DNA from: Bacteroidales bacterium | Lineage (GTDB): Bacteria; Bacteroidota; Bacteroidia; Bacteroidales; UBA10428 | Reading direction: 5' to 3' | NCBI GenBank assembly: GCA_016931575.1 | Contig: JAFGEO010000100.1 | Span: 1 to 56,106, forward strand | DNA: 56,106 bases | Part shown: positions 45,799 to 55,035 of the stretch, one piece after another | Layout of the letters: each line of letters opens with the position of its first letter | Position numbering within the stretch: the stretch's first letter is position 1 | Position numbers and translations under genes: made by a program | The notes under the pieces: generated by a model | What the model saw: only the letters and a program-made list of their open reading frames with translations | The model's database searches: none | What the model was told of the DNA's origin: nothing

Positions 45799-46584
45799 TT
45801 AAAGTTGTTTTTTAGACTGCATTTCCTCAGGGAGAAAGTCAAAGAAAGTATCACCGCGAAGTCCCAAACGTAAACACTCCAGAGGAATAACAATATCAGG
45901 GGCAATATTCCCGAGGTTGACATTCGCCCCGAAAAGTTTAATGAACCAGGCCTGCTGTTTTCCATCCGGGGCTTCCCACAGGACGTCGGATGTTTTAATG
46001 TGGGCTGCAATCTCGTTGATAAGACCCTCATTGGCGGTCCCGTCGCTATTATATATACCAATGGTGCCGCTTTCCCTGGCCTCTGCGATAACTTTGAGGG
46101 AGCCAGCCTCCAATTCGGTTTTCATCATCAGGACCCATTGCTCAGGAGGAATGTTAACCCCCTTAACCTTTGAGCCGACTTCAGAAAGGACCGTCGCCTG
46201 CTTTGACAGAGTCCGGATATAGCCCAGTTTCTCCTCATGCTCCATATGCATCGAGCCATCAGAGACCTCAACCAGATCAAGCTTATATTTTTCCACCAGC
46301 TTCTGGTACTCGCCAAACATACCACGGATGATATAAGCTTCGAAAAGTGTCCCTCCGAAATAAGGTCTTATGTTAGCTTCCCTGTAAAGTTTAAGTTTAT
46401 CCTCCAGGTTTTTGGTAACTGCTGATGTGCCAAATCCAAATTTTACATAATCAGTGTATTCACCAGCCATTTCAATAAAACCTTCAGTCTGACTCAGGCT
46501 CAGTCCTTTATCCATCATCATGGTCAGGCCTTCGTTCCTGGGCTTTTCAGATCGCACAGGAATATATGGTAATTGATAATTCAT
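45799..46584 (-). CDS. comA: Phosphosulfolactate synthase (ComA family)
   Basis: A 261-residue enzyme that adds sulfite to phosphoenolpyruvate to give phosphosulfolactate. Family landmarks are PRNEGLTMMMDKGLS, VKFGFGTSAV, YFGGTLFEAY, VEVSDGSMHM, VLSEVGSKVKG, EARESGTIGIYNSDG, WEAPDGKQQAWFI, GANVNLGNI and LRLGLRGDTF. In methanogens this starts coenzyme M synthesis. In bacteria it serves sulfolactate or cysteate formation, and in Bacteroidota it could feed sulfonolipid synthesis (inference). The next pathway enzymes (ComB, ComC or a cysteate synthase) are not in the window. It is 2 bp after the TPR gene and probably co-transcribed. Confidence 0.9.
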   Translation of the reverse strand: MNYQLPYIPVRSEKPRNEGLTMMMDKGLSLSQTEGFIEMAGEYTDYVKFGFGTSAVTKNLEDKLKLYREANIRPYFGGTLFEAYIIRGMFGEYQKLVEKYKLDLVEVSDGSMHMEHEEKLGYIRTLSKQATVLSEVGSKVKGVNIPPEQWVLMMKTELEAGSLKVIAEARESGTIGIYNSDGTANEGLINEIAAHIKTSDVLWEAPDGKQQAWFIKLFGANVNLGNIAPDIVIPLECLRLGLRGDTFFDFLPEEMQSKKQL

Positions 46585-46586
46585 AG

Positions 46587-48005
46587 CTATTGGCTTAAAT
46601 TTTTGTATTTTTTAATCAGGCGGGAAAACAGCTCACTACTGGTGGTTATTGGAAACCGCAGGAGCATTTCGTTGTGTTCACTATAATTGATTCTGAGTCC
46701 CTTTTCAAAATACTTCCCGGCGAGCTTCAGATTATTATCATAGAGATAGTAGGCGGCCAGATTATAGTTAATGGTAGATATTTCCTTGTTGTACTCATAG
46801 GCTTTATTCAACAGCGAAATAGCCTCATTGATCCTTTTTTCCATGAAGAAAATATCGGCATGCGACAGCCATGCTTCATAATCGTTTGGATCAAGCTCAA
46901 CTGCCCTACTGTAGGATTCAGCTGATTTATCGAGTATATTCAGCTTTCGGTATGCTTCACCCAACATATACCAATAGTCGGGGTTTTCAGGATCGTGACT
47001 GTTAGCCTGCTGAAATAATTCTATGCAGTGTGCATATTCGTCCATACTAAAATAGGCCATTCCCAATCCATACCAGGCATCGCTGTAAGTTTCATCAATT
47101 GCCAGGGCCCTGCGATAATAATATGTGGAGCGCTTGAACAGATTAAGTTTGTCATAGCACTCGCCAATATAGGTAAAGGCCTGGGTATTATCCGGCTCGA
47201 GTGCGAGGATCTGCTCAAAAGTTGCAATGGCCTCATGATATTGTTCCGAATTGACAAGCGTGTTTCCTTTGCTAAAATAAGCAGAGATATAATCGGGGCT
47301 GATCGCTATGGCAAATTCGTACGCATCGATTGCATCGTCGAATTTTTCAAGACTGGAATAGACCATTCCCATGTTAAACCAGATATGTTCGGCATAGGGA
47401 TCAAGATCAAGGTACTTTTTGTAATAGTTGATACTTTCGGTGAGTTGATCAACCTTTTCATAAATCAGTGCCAGCTCATGGATCACCCCCAGGTTTTTGG
47501 GATTAACCTCGAAAGCAAGCTTCAGGTATCTGATAGCCAGTTTGTAATGACGGGTATTAATGTATGAATAAGCAATGGAAAGAATCATATCATCCTTTCC
47601 GTCAAGGGTCAGTTGAATAGCACGGTCGAATGCTGTATGGGCCTCTTCCCTTTTTCCAAGCACATTAAGGGCAGTGCCTTTTAGCAGGAAGAAATCTGAA
47701 TTATTCCCTTCGAGGGCTTCGATCTCGCGGAGAAAGTGTAAACCTTTGGATGGTTTCCCATTCTGGACGTATGCCTGGGCAAGACGCAGTTTGATCGCGG
47801 ATGAAGATGGGTGCTGTTTCAATGCCCGTTCGATAGCATCCTTCGCACAATGAAAATTATGCTGATCCAGATAGTAATCGATGATACTTTCAAACTCATG
47901 CACATCAAAGTAGCAGGATCTATTCCTGTTCACCATTTCTTCAAATCGGTTTATCGATTCAAATATCCCTTCTTCCTCTAAAAATGAATCAAAATTATCA
48001 TTCAT
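46587..48005 (-). CDS. Tetratricopeptide repeat protein
   Basis: A 472-residue soluble protein made of about twelve TPR units with no signal peptide (for example DYISAYFSKGNTLVNSEQYHEA, YSDAWYGLGMAYFSMDEYAHC, DYEAWLSHADIFFMEKR). It is a protein-interaction scaffold of unknown partner, found widely in Bacteroidota. The ATG at 48005 is chosen over a TTG at 48026 because the latter lies inside a candidate -7 box. It is followed after 2 bp by the phosphosulfolactate synthase gene. Confidence 0.85.
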   Translation of the reverse strand: MNDNFDSFLEEEGIFESINRFEEMVNRNRSCYFDVHEFESIIDYYLDQHNFHCAKDAIERALKQHPSSSAIKLRLAQAYVQNGKPSKGLHFLREIEALEGNNSDFFLLKGTALNVLGKREEAHTAFDRAIQLTLDGKDDMILSIAYSYINTRHYKLAIRYLKLAFEVNPKNLGVIHELALIYEKVDQLTESINYYKKYLDLDPYAEHIWFNMGMVYSSLEKFDDAIDAYEFAIAISPDYISAYFSKGNTLVNSEQYHEAIATFEQILALEPDNTQAFTYIGECYDKLNLFKRSTYYYRRALAIDETYSDAWYGLGMAYFSMDEYAHCIELFQQANSHDPENPDYWYMLGEAYRKLNILDKSAESYSRAVELDPNDYEAWLSHADIFFMEKRINEAISLLNKAYEYNKEISTINYNLAAYYLYDNNLKLAGKYFEKGLRINYSEHNEMLLRFPITTSSELFSRLIKKYKNLSQ

Positions 48006-48023
48006 ATCCTTCTGCTTCAATAT

Positions 48024-48031
48024 CAAATCTA
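48024..48031 (-). promoter_or_regulatory. Candidate -7 box of the TPR/comA operon
   Basis: On the minus strand this reads TAGATTTG, a perfect TAnnTTTG, with no TTG at the usual distance. The leader to 48005 would be about 12 nt. Confidence 0.35.
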
Positions 48032-48106
48032 ATTTACTAATTATTGAGTACGGTTCCGATTTCAGATATCAACAGTTTATTCCCGAAAAGCTCTGCTTCA
48101 CATGTC

Positions 48107-48143
48107 TTTTCAGAAAAAAGCGGTGGTTAATAATTTCTGAAAA
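48107..48143. repeat. 10-bp perfect inverted repeat between folD and the TPR gene
   Basis: TTTTCAGAAA at 48107-48116 and TTTCTGAAAA at 48134-48143 flank a 17-nt loop. A second inverted repeat, CTGAAAAG (48196-48203) with CTTTTCAG (48219-48226), lies closer to the folD stop. Neither has a T tract on the minus strand. Either could be a weak terminator or an mRNA 3'-end structure for folD. Confidence 0.4.
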
Positions 48144-48235
48144 TCCTCTGTCGGATACCTGAAACCAGATCATTCACCTACCAGATTATTGCATCCTGAA
48201 AAGCAAATGATCCTGGATCTTTTCAGAGTTGCTGA

Positions 48236-49111
48236 TCAGGAATAGATTTCCTTTTTTGCCGCCAGCAGCGTATTTTGAAGCAGGGAAACTCGCGTCATGG
48301 GACCTACTCCACCGGGAACCGGAGTAATAAAGCTGCATTTGGGTGATACTTCATCAAAAACAACATCCCCTTTGAGCCTGAATCCGGATTTTGTCTCCGT
48401 TGAAGGAACTCGCGTAGTTCCAACATCAATGACAACCGCTCCCTCCTTAACCATGTTTGCTTTTACAAAACCCGGGCTACCCAGGGCAGCAATCAAAATG
48501 TCGGCCTCAGCGCAAAGGCTTTCAAGATTTTTAGTCCTGCTGTGAGCTACTGTCACAGTTCCGTCCACGCCCTTCTGAGAAAGCAGCACACTCATTGGTC
48601 TGCCAACGATCTGGCTTCGGCCAATGACAACACATTTCTTTCCTGAAGTCGGTATACTATAGCGTTTCAGGAGTTCCATGATCCCATAGGGAGTAGCCGA
48701 CAGAAATGCCGGTAATCCGATCACCATCCTGCCGACATTAACAGGATGAAATCCGTCAACATCCTTTTTATGATCAATAGCCTCGATTATTCGGTTTTCA
48801 GGAATATGCCCTGGTAAGGGCAGCTGAACGATGAAGCCGTCCACATCCGGATCATTGTTCAGTTCATCTATTTTGGCTAAAAGTTCTTCTTCGGCAACAT
48901 CATCCTCAAACCTAATTAGGGATGATTTAAACCCCACCTCTTCACAATCCTTGATTTTATAGGCAACATACGATTCGCTACCTCCGTCGTGCCCAACCAG
49001 AACAGCTGCCAGATGGGGGGCCTTACCACCATTCTTTACGATTTGTTCAACTTCTTTTTTAATTTCCAGTTTGATCTCGCTGGCGACTTTTTTTCCGTCT
49101 ATTAGCTGCAT
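48236..49111 (-). CDS. folD: Bifunctional methylenetetrahydrofolate dehydrogenase/cyclohydrolase FolD
   Basis: A 291-residue one-carbon enzyme that interconverts 5,10-methylene-THF and 10-formyl-THF. Landmarks are [15 protein letters not shown] (catalytic Lys in YKIK), [32 protein letters not shown] (NADP loop) and the C-terminal [11 protein letters not shown]. Length is normal. It lies 74 bp downstream of ffh on the same strand with no clear promoter of its own, so it may be co-transcribed with ffh. Confidence 0.96.
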   Translation of the reverse strand: MQLIDGKKVASEIKLEIKKEVEQIVKNGGKAPHLAAVLVGHDGGSESYVAYKIKDCEEVGFKSSLIRFEDDVAEEELLAKIDELNNDPDVDGFIVQLPLPGHIPENRIIEAIDHKKDVDGFHPVNVGRMVIGLPAFLSATPYGIMELLKRYSIPTSGKKCVVIGRSQIVGRPMSVLLSQKGVDGTVTVAHSRTKNLESLCAEADILIAALGSPGFVKANMVKEGAVVIDVGTTRVPSTETKSGFRLKGDVVFDEVSPKCSFITPVPGGVGPMTRVSLLQNTLLAAKKEIYS

Positions 49112-49185
49112 GGTGTATACTATTTTGTTCTATGTTCGGATTCATGCGGGTTGTTTCCGGGTTCCCCCGGCCGGCAGGGCTGGAG

Positions 49186-50514
49186 TTACCGTCCCTTCAT
49201 ACCGCCCATCATTCTGCTGAGGTTTTTGCCTGACTGCATCATTTTCATCATCTTCCTGGTTTCATCAAATTGCTTTAACAGGCGGTTTATTTCCTGTACG
49301 TCTGTTCCGCTTCCGGTGGCAATTCTTTTTTTCCGGCTCCCGTTCAGGAGAGCAGGATTTTCTCGTTCCGAAGGCGTCATTGAAAAGATAATGGCCTCAA
49401 TACTTTTAAAGGCATCATCGTCAATATCCAGGTTTTTCATGGCTTTGCCCACGCCGGGGATCATCGAAGCCAGCTCCTTGATATTCCCCATCTTCTTGAT
49501 TTGCTGGATCTGCTTGATGAAATCGTTGAAGTTGAACTGATCTTTAGCAATTTTTTTCTGCAGTTTGCGTGCCTCCTCGGCATCAAACTGTTCCTGTGCT
49601 TTCTCAACCAGGGATACGATATCTCCCATGCCGAGAATCCGGTCGGCCATACGTTCCGGGTGGAATAGCTCCAGGGACTCCAATTTTTCACCTGCACTGA
49701 TGAACTTTATAGGTTTGTCAACCACCGAACGAATGGAGAGCGCCGCACCACCACGGGTATCACCATCAAGTTTGGTAAGCACAACGCCATCAAAATTTAG
49801 CCGATCATTGAATTCCCTGGCAGTATTTACAGCATCCTGTCCTGTCATGGAGTCAACGACAAAGAGAGTTTCCTGCGGACTAATACTTTTCTTGATGGCC
49901 TCGATCTCATTCATCATCTGTTCGTCAATCGCCAGGCGACCTGCGGTATCGATGATTACCAGGTCTTTGCCCATACGTTTGGCCTCTTTAATACCGTTTT
50001 TTGCCAGTTTTACAGGATCCTGATTTCCTTCTTCTGCATAGACAGGTACTCCAATTTGTTCTCCAAGCACCTGCAACTGATTGATCGCAGCAGGACGGTA
50101 AACGTCACCCGCCACCAGGAGCGGGGTTTTTCCACGCTTCGTCTTCAGATAAAGGGCCAGCTTACCGGTGAAAGTAGTTTTACCGGACCCCTGCAGACCC
50201 GAAATCAGGATGACAGAGGGATTTCCCTTGATGTTAATCTCCTCATTTTTTGTTCCCATAAGGACAGCCAGCTCATCATGGACAATTTTCACCATCATCT
50301 GAGATGGTTTCAATGAAGAGAGAATCTTCTGTCCCAGCGCCTTTTCTTTTACCGTATCCGTAAATATCTTGGCTATCTTATAGTTAACATCGGCGTCAAG
50401 GAGAGCTCTGCGGACTTCTTTCAGAGTTTCAGCAACATTTATCTCCGTTATACTTCCTTGTCCTTTGAGGATCTTGAACGATCGTTCCAGCCTATCCGAT
50501 AAATTGTCAAACAT
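49186..50514 (-). CDS. ffh: Signal recognition particle GTPase Ffh (SRP54)
   Basis: A 442-residue SRP protein for co-translational membrane targeting. The N domain (about 1-90) carries ALLDADVNYKIA. The G domain has G1 GLQGSGKTTFTGKLA, DTAGR, and TKLDGDTRGG followed by GEKLESLELFHPERMADRILGMGD. The M domain (about 300-440) is methionine-rich and ends MMGGMKGR, the part that binds 4.5S RNA and signal peptides. It lies between argS (57 bp) and folD. Confidence 0.97.
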   Translation of the reverse strand: MFDNLSDRLERSFKILKGQGSITEINVAETLKEVRRALLDADVNYKIAKIFTDTVKEKALGQKILSSLKPSQMMVKIVHDELAVLMGTKNEEINIKGNPSVILISGLQGSGKTTFTGKLALYLKTKRGKTPLLVAGDVYRPAAINQLQVLGEQIGVPVYAEEGNQDPVKLAKNGIKEAKRMGKDLVIIDTAGRLAIDEQMMNEIEAIKKSISPQETLFVVDSMTGQDAVNTAREFNDRLNFDGVVLTKLDGDTRGGAALSIRSVVDKPIKFISAGEKLESLELFHPERMADRILGMGDIVSLVEKAQEQFDAEEARKLQKKIAKDQFNFNDFIKQIQQIKKMGNIKELASMIPGVGKAMKNLDIDDDAFKSIEAIIFSMTPSERENPALLNGSRKKRIATGSGTDVQEINRLLKQFDETRKMMKMMQSGKNLSRMMGGMKGR

Positions 50515-50546
50515 ACTTCTTAGTCTATCTTTTTCTTTTCAGGTCG

Positions 50547-50554
50547 CAAAAATA
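50547..50554 (-). promoter_or_regulatory. Candidate -7 box of ffh
   Basis: On the minus strand this reads TATTTTTG, a perfect TAnnTTTG, but no TTG is found at the usual distance. The leader to 50514 would be about 25 nt. Confidence 0.35.
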
Positions 50555-50571
50555 AGGATTATCTGCAAATA

Positions 50572-52359
50572 TTACATACGTTCCGGCACCTCGATACCCA
50601 AAAAGGACATCGCCTTGAGTATGGTAATACCACAGGCTTCAGACAGGCACAGCCTGAAACGGCGTTCGGCCTCTTCTTCCGCTTTAATAATCTGGTGTTC
50701 ATGGTAGAACTGATTAAACTCCTTTGCCAGCTCATAAGCGAAATTGGCAATAAGAGCAGGATTGTAATTTAGTGCTGCATCATTGACGATTTCAGGAAAC
50801 CCGTGAAGGATCTTGACCAGGGACTTTTCCTTATCGCTAAGAGATTCGGGAAATAATTCCATATCCCAGGTGATGTTATTGTCTTCAGCTTTCCGCAATA
50901 CAGAACGTATCCGCGCATGTGTATACTGGATGAAAGGGCCGGTGTTTCCATTGAAATCAATAGATTCCCTGGGATTGAAGGTCATATTCTTGCCCGGATC
51001 GACTTTCAGAATAAAATATTTCAGTGCTCCCAGACCAATGATCCTGTAGGTGTTGTCCTTTTCTTCCTCGCTGAGCCCCTCCAGTTTTCCCAGCTCATCA
51101 GCCATCTCGCGTGCAGTATTTATCATCTCGTCCATCAGATCGTCGGCATCTACCACGGTACCTTCCCTTGATTTCATCTTACCTTCAGGCAATTCCACCA
51201 TGCCATAGGACAAATGATACAGATTTTTAGCCCAGCCATAGCCAAGTTTATCAAGGATAATCGAAAGAACCTTAAAGTGATAGTTCTGCTCATTACCCAC
51301 CACATAGATCATCTTATGGAAATTGTAATCCTGCTGACGAAGCTGTGCGGTTCCGATATCCTGGGTCATGTAAACCGAAGTGCCATCGGAACGTAAGAGG
51401 AGTTTATGATCCAGTCCCTCCCCGGTAAGGTCTGCCCATATCGAATGATCATCACGCTGCATAAAGACCCCTCTGTCCAGTCCGCCAATAACCGTAGTCC
51501 TGCCGACCGAGTAGGTGTCGGATTCATAGTAGATCTTATCGAATGATACCCCAAGACGCTCATAGGTTTCATCAAATCCCTCGTAAACCCAGCCATTCAT
51601 GGTTTCCCACAATTGAATAATCTCAGGATCTTTAGCTTCCCATTTCCTGAGCATTTCCTGGGCTTCCAGGATCAGGGGCGCTTTTTTAGCGGCGTCCTCC
51701 TGGGATTCACCCCGGGCAACGAGTTCGCCTATCTGTTTTTTATATTCCTGGTCAAATTTCACATAATAATCCCCTACCAGGTGATCCCCCTTTTTTCCTG
51801 TAGATTCGGGTGTTGACTTCTCTCCCCATTTCTGCCAGGCAAGCATCGACTTGCAGATATGGATCCCGCGGTCGTTCACGATATTGGTTTTGATCACCTC
51901 TTTACCATTTGCCTCCAGAATCTGGCAGATGGACCAGCCCAGCAGGTTATTACGGATGTGACCAAGATGAAGGGGCTTATTGGTATTCGGAGAAGAATAC
52001 TCCACCATGACCAGTTCACTCTTCTCAGATTTCTTCTGAATCCCAAAATCCTTGTTCAGAGCTTCAGTACCCAGAAATTCGATATAATAGCTGTCTGAAA
52101 TAACGAGGTTCAAAAATCCTTTAATGACATTATAGGTACTGACAAGGTCAAGTTTCCCTCTGAGGTATTCACCCAATTCCCCTGCTGTAAGTTCAGGAGA
52201 TTTTCCGGATGTTCTCAGAAGGGGAAAAACCACCAGGGTAACATCTCCTTCAAATTCCTTTTTAGTCTGCTGCAGTTGGATTTGTTTCTCATTAACATCA
52301 GCACCGTACAAGGTTTGCACAGCTTCTCTTACTTGATCACTAATACGTTGGTATAACAT
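50572..52359 (-). CDS. argS: Arginyl-tRNA synthetase
   Basis: A 595-residue class I aminoacyl-tRNA synthetase. It has the N-terminal ArgS additional domain (about 1-110), the HIGH-type motif HLGHIRNN in YSSPNTNKPLHLGHIRN, the degenerate KMSKS-type loop GKMKSREGTVVD, and a C-terminal DALR anticodon-binding domain (about 480-595). It ends with the typical MSFLGIEVPERM. Length is normal. Confidence 0.97.
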   Translation of the reverse strand: MLYQRISDQVREAVQTLYGADVNEKQIQLQQTKKEFEGDVTLVVFPLLRTSGKSPELTAGELGEYLRGKLDLVSTYNVIKGFLNLVISDSYYIEFLGTEALNKDFGIQKKSEKSELVMVEYSSPNTNKPLHLGHIRNNLLGWSICQILEANGKEVIKTNIVNDRGIHICKSMLAWQKWGEKSTPESTGKKGDHLVGDYYVKFDQEYKKQIGELVARGESQEDAAKKAPLILEAQEMLRKWEAKDPEIIQLWETMNGWVYEGFDETYERLGVSFDKIYYESDTYSVGRTTVIGGLDRGVFMQRDDHSIWADLTGEGLDHKLLLRSDGTSVYMTQDIGTAQLRQQDYNFHKMIYVVGNEQNYHFKVLSIILDKLGYGWAKNLYHLSYGMVELPEGKMKSREGTVVDADDLMDEMINTAREMADELGKLEGLSEEEKDNTYRIIGLGALKYFILKVDPGKNMTFNPRESIDFNGNTGPFIQYTHARIRSVLRKAEDNNITWDMELFPESLSDKEKSLVKILHGFPEIVNDAALNYNPALIANFAYELAKEFNQFYHEHQIIKAEEEAERRFRLCLSEACGITILKAMSFLGIEVPERM

Positions 52360-52431
52360 TGTTCAGGAATGCAATCTTTGAATAATACTATTTTTCCGGA
52401 GAGTATCCGTTTTGAATTAAAAATAAGCCTA

Positions 52432-52459
52432 CAAAGATAACACTTGAAATGTAATTCAA
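52432..52459 (-). promoter_or_regulatory. Candidate promoter of argS
   Basis: On the minus strand: TTG at 52459-52457, a 17-bp spacer (a little short) and TATCTTTG at 52439-52432, a perfect TAnnTTTG. The leader would be about 65 nt. Confidence 0.45.
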
Positions 52460-52485
52460 CAGGAAATAATCGGAATGTAGAAGGA

Positions 52486-53391
52486 TTATTTCAATTCACC
52501 ATTCAGCGAACACAGGTAACCCAGTTTGTAAAGGTCAAAAACGATCAGATTGGGATTCTCGCTCATCAGGTTTTTGCGTAACCTCATTTCAAACCGCTGG
52601 TATATATACCGGAAAACGCCATCCATTCCAACAGAACGAAGCCCCTTGTAATAAGCCAGGAGGGTGATATCGCGCTGCAACTTTTTCTCGTTACCATTGA
52701 TCTTCATGATCCGCTTCAGGTTTTTAATTCCTTCACGGGTTTTTCTGAGAAATTCCTCACTGGATTCAAGTCCCAGATGAATAACGGGATTGTCAATATG
52801 CTGAATGGCAATGTTGCACTTGGCAAGATCGTATCCAAAGAGTGTGTCCTCGTGTCCGTACCCCCTGATCTTTTCATTGAAACGCACCCGGTCAAATGCT
52901 TTGCGCGTAATCATGAAATTATTTGTCATGAAGGAGCGGTTTGGTTCATGCGACCTTACTTTAACCGGTATTTCCTCCCTGTAGACCCCGTGGAGCCAAT
53001 GCAGTTTTAATCGTTTATCCTCGGGGACATCATGTATGTATTCCCTGCCACCGTAGATTACGCCTTCATCATGAAGACGATCCAGGTAGTTTTGGATATA
53101 GTCGGGATTATCGATCCGTGAATCGCAATCCAGAAAAAGAAGGTTGTCGAAACGGGCAATATCAGCCAGTTTGTTCCTGATTCTCGAACGGCCAAGATTA
53201 CTGGCTTCTTCGATATAGACTACACCGTCAGCATCTTTAAGATGTACGTTCAGTTTCCGAAACTCCTCATTTGAAGCATCATCTATAACGATTACCTCAA
53301 ATGGAATACCAAGGGATTTCGCCTGCGAACACAGGTCCCCCACCAGGTCGGAAACGTTAAAATTATAGACTGGTATAAGTACAGAAAGCAT
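52486..53391 (-). CDS. Family 2 glycosyltransferase
   Basis: A 301-residue cytosolic GT-A enzyme. It starts MLSVLIPVYNFNV, followed by VIVIDDASNEEF (nucleotide-sugar binding), NLGRSRIRNKLA and the DxD-type metal site LLFLDCDSRID. A galactosyltransferase-like second half contains FMTNNFMITRKAFDRVRFNEKI and GYGHEDTLFGYDL (catalytic acidic pair in GHED). It probably adds a sugar to a surface glycan or lipid. No other glycan genes are adjacent and the acceptor is unknown. It is divergent from the thioredoxin-fold gene across 90 bp. Confidence 0.88.
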   Translation of the reverse strand: MLSVLIPVYNFNVSDLVGDLCSQAKSLGIPFEVIVIDDASNEEFRKLNVHLKDADGVVYIEEASNLGRSRIRNKLADIARFDNLLFLDCDSRIDNPDYIQNYLDRLHDEGVIYGGREYIHDVPEDKRLKLHWLHGVYREEIPVKVRSHEPNRSFMTNNFMITRKAFDRVRFNEKIRGYGHEDTLFGYDLAKCNIAIQHIDNPVIHLGLESSEEFLRKTREGIKNLKRIMKINGNEKKLQRDITLLAYYKGLRSVGMDGVFRYIYQRFEMRLRKNLMSENPNLIVFDLYKLGYLCSLNGELK

Positions 53392-53481
53392 GTATTAGGG
53401 TATCAAAAAAGTTTTGCAAATTAAACGGGTTATTTTTAATAATATTGTGTGTGGTCATGATTTTTTGTTAAAAACGAAAAA

Positions 53482-54852
53482 ATGAGTAAACAGTTACAAC
53501 TAATCATCATACAATCAATTATTTTCTGTGTAAATTCTTACCCCCAGAATAGTAAGTATGAGCTTTGGGTCAAGGCTGATCAACTTCAGGGAGAAGAAAT
53601 TGAGCTGGTCTACTATTATGATAATGCCTTTTTACACCTGGATGATGTACACCTGGATATCACTGGAAATGGACTATACGAAGATATTGACCATCAGGGC
53701 ATTTACAGATTTATTTTCCCCGATTCAAGCATATTTGACTTTTTGGTAACTGCTCCCGGTACCTACAGGATTCACAAAAGCAAAAATGGTTTTAGGCTGG
53801 AGGCTAACTCTGCCGGAGAGACATACGAAAAGTTTAATTCTTTCATGGCGGTTATTAGCATGAAAATAGATTCATTGGCTCATCTTCCAGGAGATAAGCA
53901 GATAATTCGCGAAGAAAAAGACAGACTAAAACTGGCAGCTGACAGTCTTATCAACCATTACTCTCTCAAGGAACAGGGAAACCTGGCAGGATATTATTTC
54001 AGGGCGCTCATGCCGGTAACAACCCCCGATTTCAGATTAACTGAACCGGGGCTCTCCGACTCTGCACGCTTATATAAAAGTCTGACATACTATCGCGATC
54101 ACTACCTGGACAACATTGACCTGAATATTCCCGAACTGATCTACACTCCTGTTCTATCCGGGCGCATCAGCAACTATATTAAGCTGATCAGCGAACAATC
54201 ACCGGAAGGACAAGTTGCTGCCATACACTTTATCATGGAGAAGTGCAAAGATCCCCGGGCGAACCAGTCAATACTATCCTTACTCCTGCGGCAGTACGAA
54301 TCAATGGTCCATAAACCTCCCCAGGAGTACGCGTACCTATACCTGGCAGAAAATTACTTTCTCCGGGATACTCCCGACTGGAGCCCGCCCCCGATCATTG
54401 AAGAGCTACGGAAAAATATCAATACCCTTAAACCATTAGCTATCAAGAGTATCGCACCTGATATCGCACTTCCTGATGCAGAAAGAAACACCTGTCAGCT
54501 TAGTATGCTTGAGGCAGATGCCATCATCGTATTATTCTGGGACTTTACCTGTCCTGTTTGCCGGAAAGTCCTTGATGAATTCCGAAAGGTGACAGAAAAA
54601 TACACCTACAAAGATATCCTCGTGTATACAGTATATATCGGAGAGGATAAGGAAATCTGGGATGCATGGCTTGCAAAAAAGCTGAAATCCGGGTGGACAA
54701 ATACTTACCTGAATGGAAATACTGACGTTCTCAAAACCTGGCGCCTTGAAAAAGCCCCTGTTCTTTACCTCTTGAACAGAGATCACGTGATCGTTGACAA
54801 GTACTTTACTGTGAGTGAGTTGGATGAATTTTTGTCAGAGCTGCCTTATTAG
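53482..54852 (+). CDS. Secreted thioredoxin-fold protein (DUF5106/TlpA-like)
   Basis: A 456-residue exported protein with an N-terminal signal (about 1-21). An N-terminal beta domain (about 25-115; ELWVKADQLQGEEIELVYYYDNAF) is followed by a helical DUF5106-like region (about 120-325) and a C-terminal thioredoxin domain (about 330-456). The redox motif is C357-P-V-C360 in FWDFTCPVCRKVL, with a cis-Pro region at KAPVLYLLNRD. Such proteins act as periplasmic thiol-disulfide exchange factors. The substrate is unknown. It is transcribed alone. Confidence 0.82.
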   Translation: MSKQLQLIIIQSIIFCVNSYPQNSKYELWVKADQLQGEEIELVYYYDNAFLHLDDVHLDITGNGLYEDIDHQGIYRFIFPDSSIFDFLVTAPGTYRIHKSKNGFRLEANSAGETYEKFNSFMAVISMKIDSLAHLPGDKQIIREEKDRLKLAADSLINHYSLKEQGNLAGYYFRALMPVTTPDFRLTEPGLSDSARLYKSLTYYRDHYLDNIDLNIPELIYTPVLSGRISNYIKLISEQSPEGQVAAIHFIMEKCKDPRANQSILSLLLRQYESMVHKPPQEYAYLYLAENYFLRDTPDWSPPPIIEELRKNINTLKPLAIKSIAPDIALPDAERNTCQLSMLEADAIIVLFWDFTCPVCRKVLDEFRKVTEKYTYKDILVYTVYIGEDKEIWDAWLAKKLKSGWTNTYLNGNTDVLKTWRLEKAPVLYLLNRDHVIVDKYFTVSELDEFLSELPY

Positions 54853-55035
54853 AGAGCTTAATAATTGCTATCTGGTGAAAATACTACTGTTGATTACAAT
54901 TCTATACTATTATGCAGCAGATTATAATTTCGACGATCAATCCAAAAACAAATAAACACTTTATCGATTCAACATAACAGAACCCCTTCACAAATGAGGG
55001 GAACATGCCCTCTGACACATTCCCGCCTGTTTGTT

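Noticed and set aside
47028-47567. A 179-codon plus-strand frame inside the TPR gene
   Set aside because: It is a shadow of a well-supported TPR protein, and its hydrophobic stretches come from the complementary codons.
54981-55003. CCCCT ... AGGGG hairpin as terminator of the repeat protein gene
   Set aside because: The stem is 5 bp with a bulge and no T tract follows on either strand.
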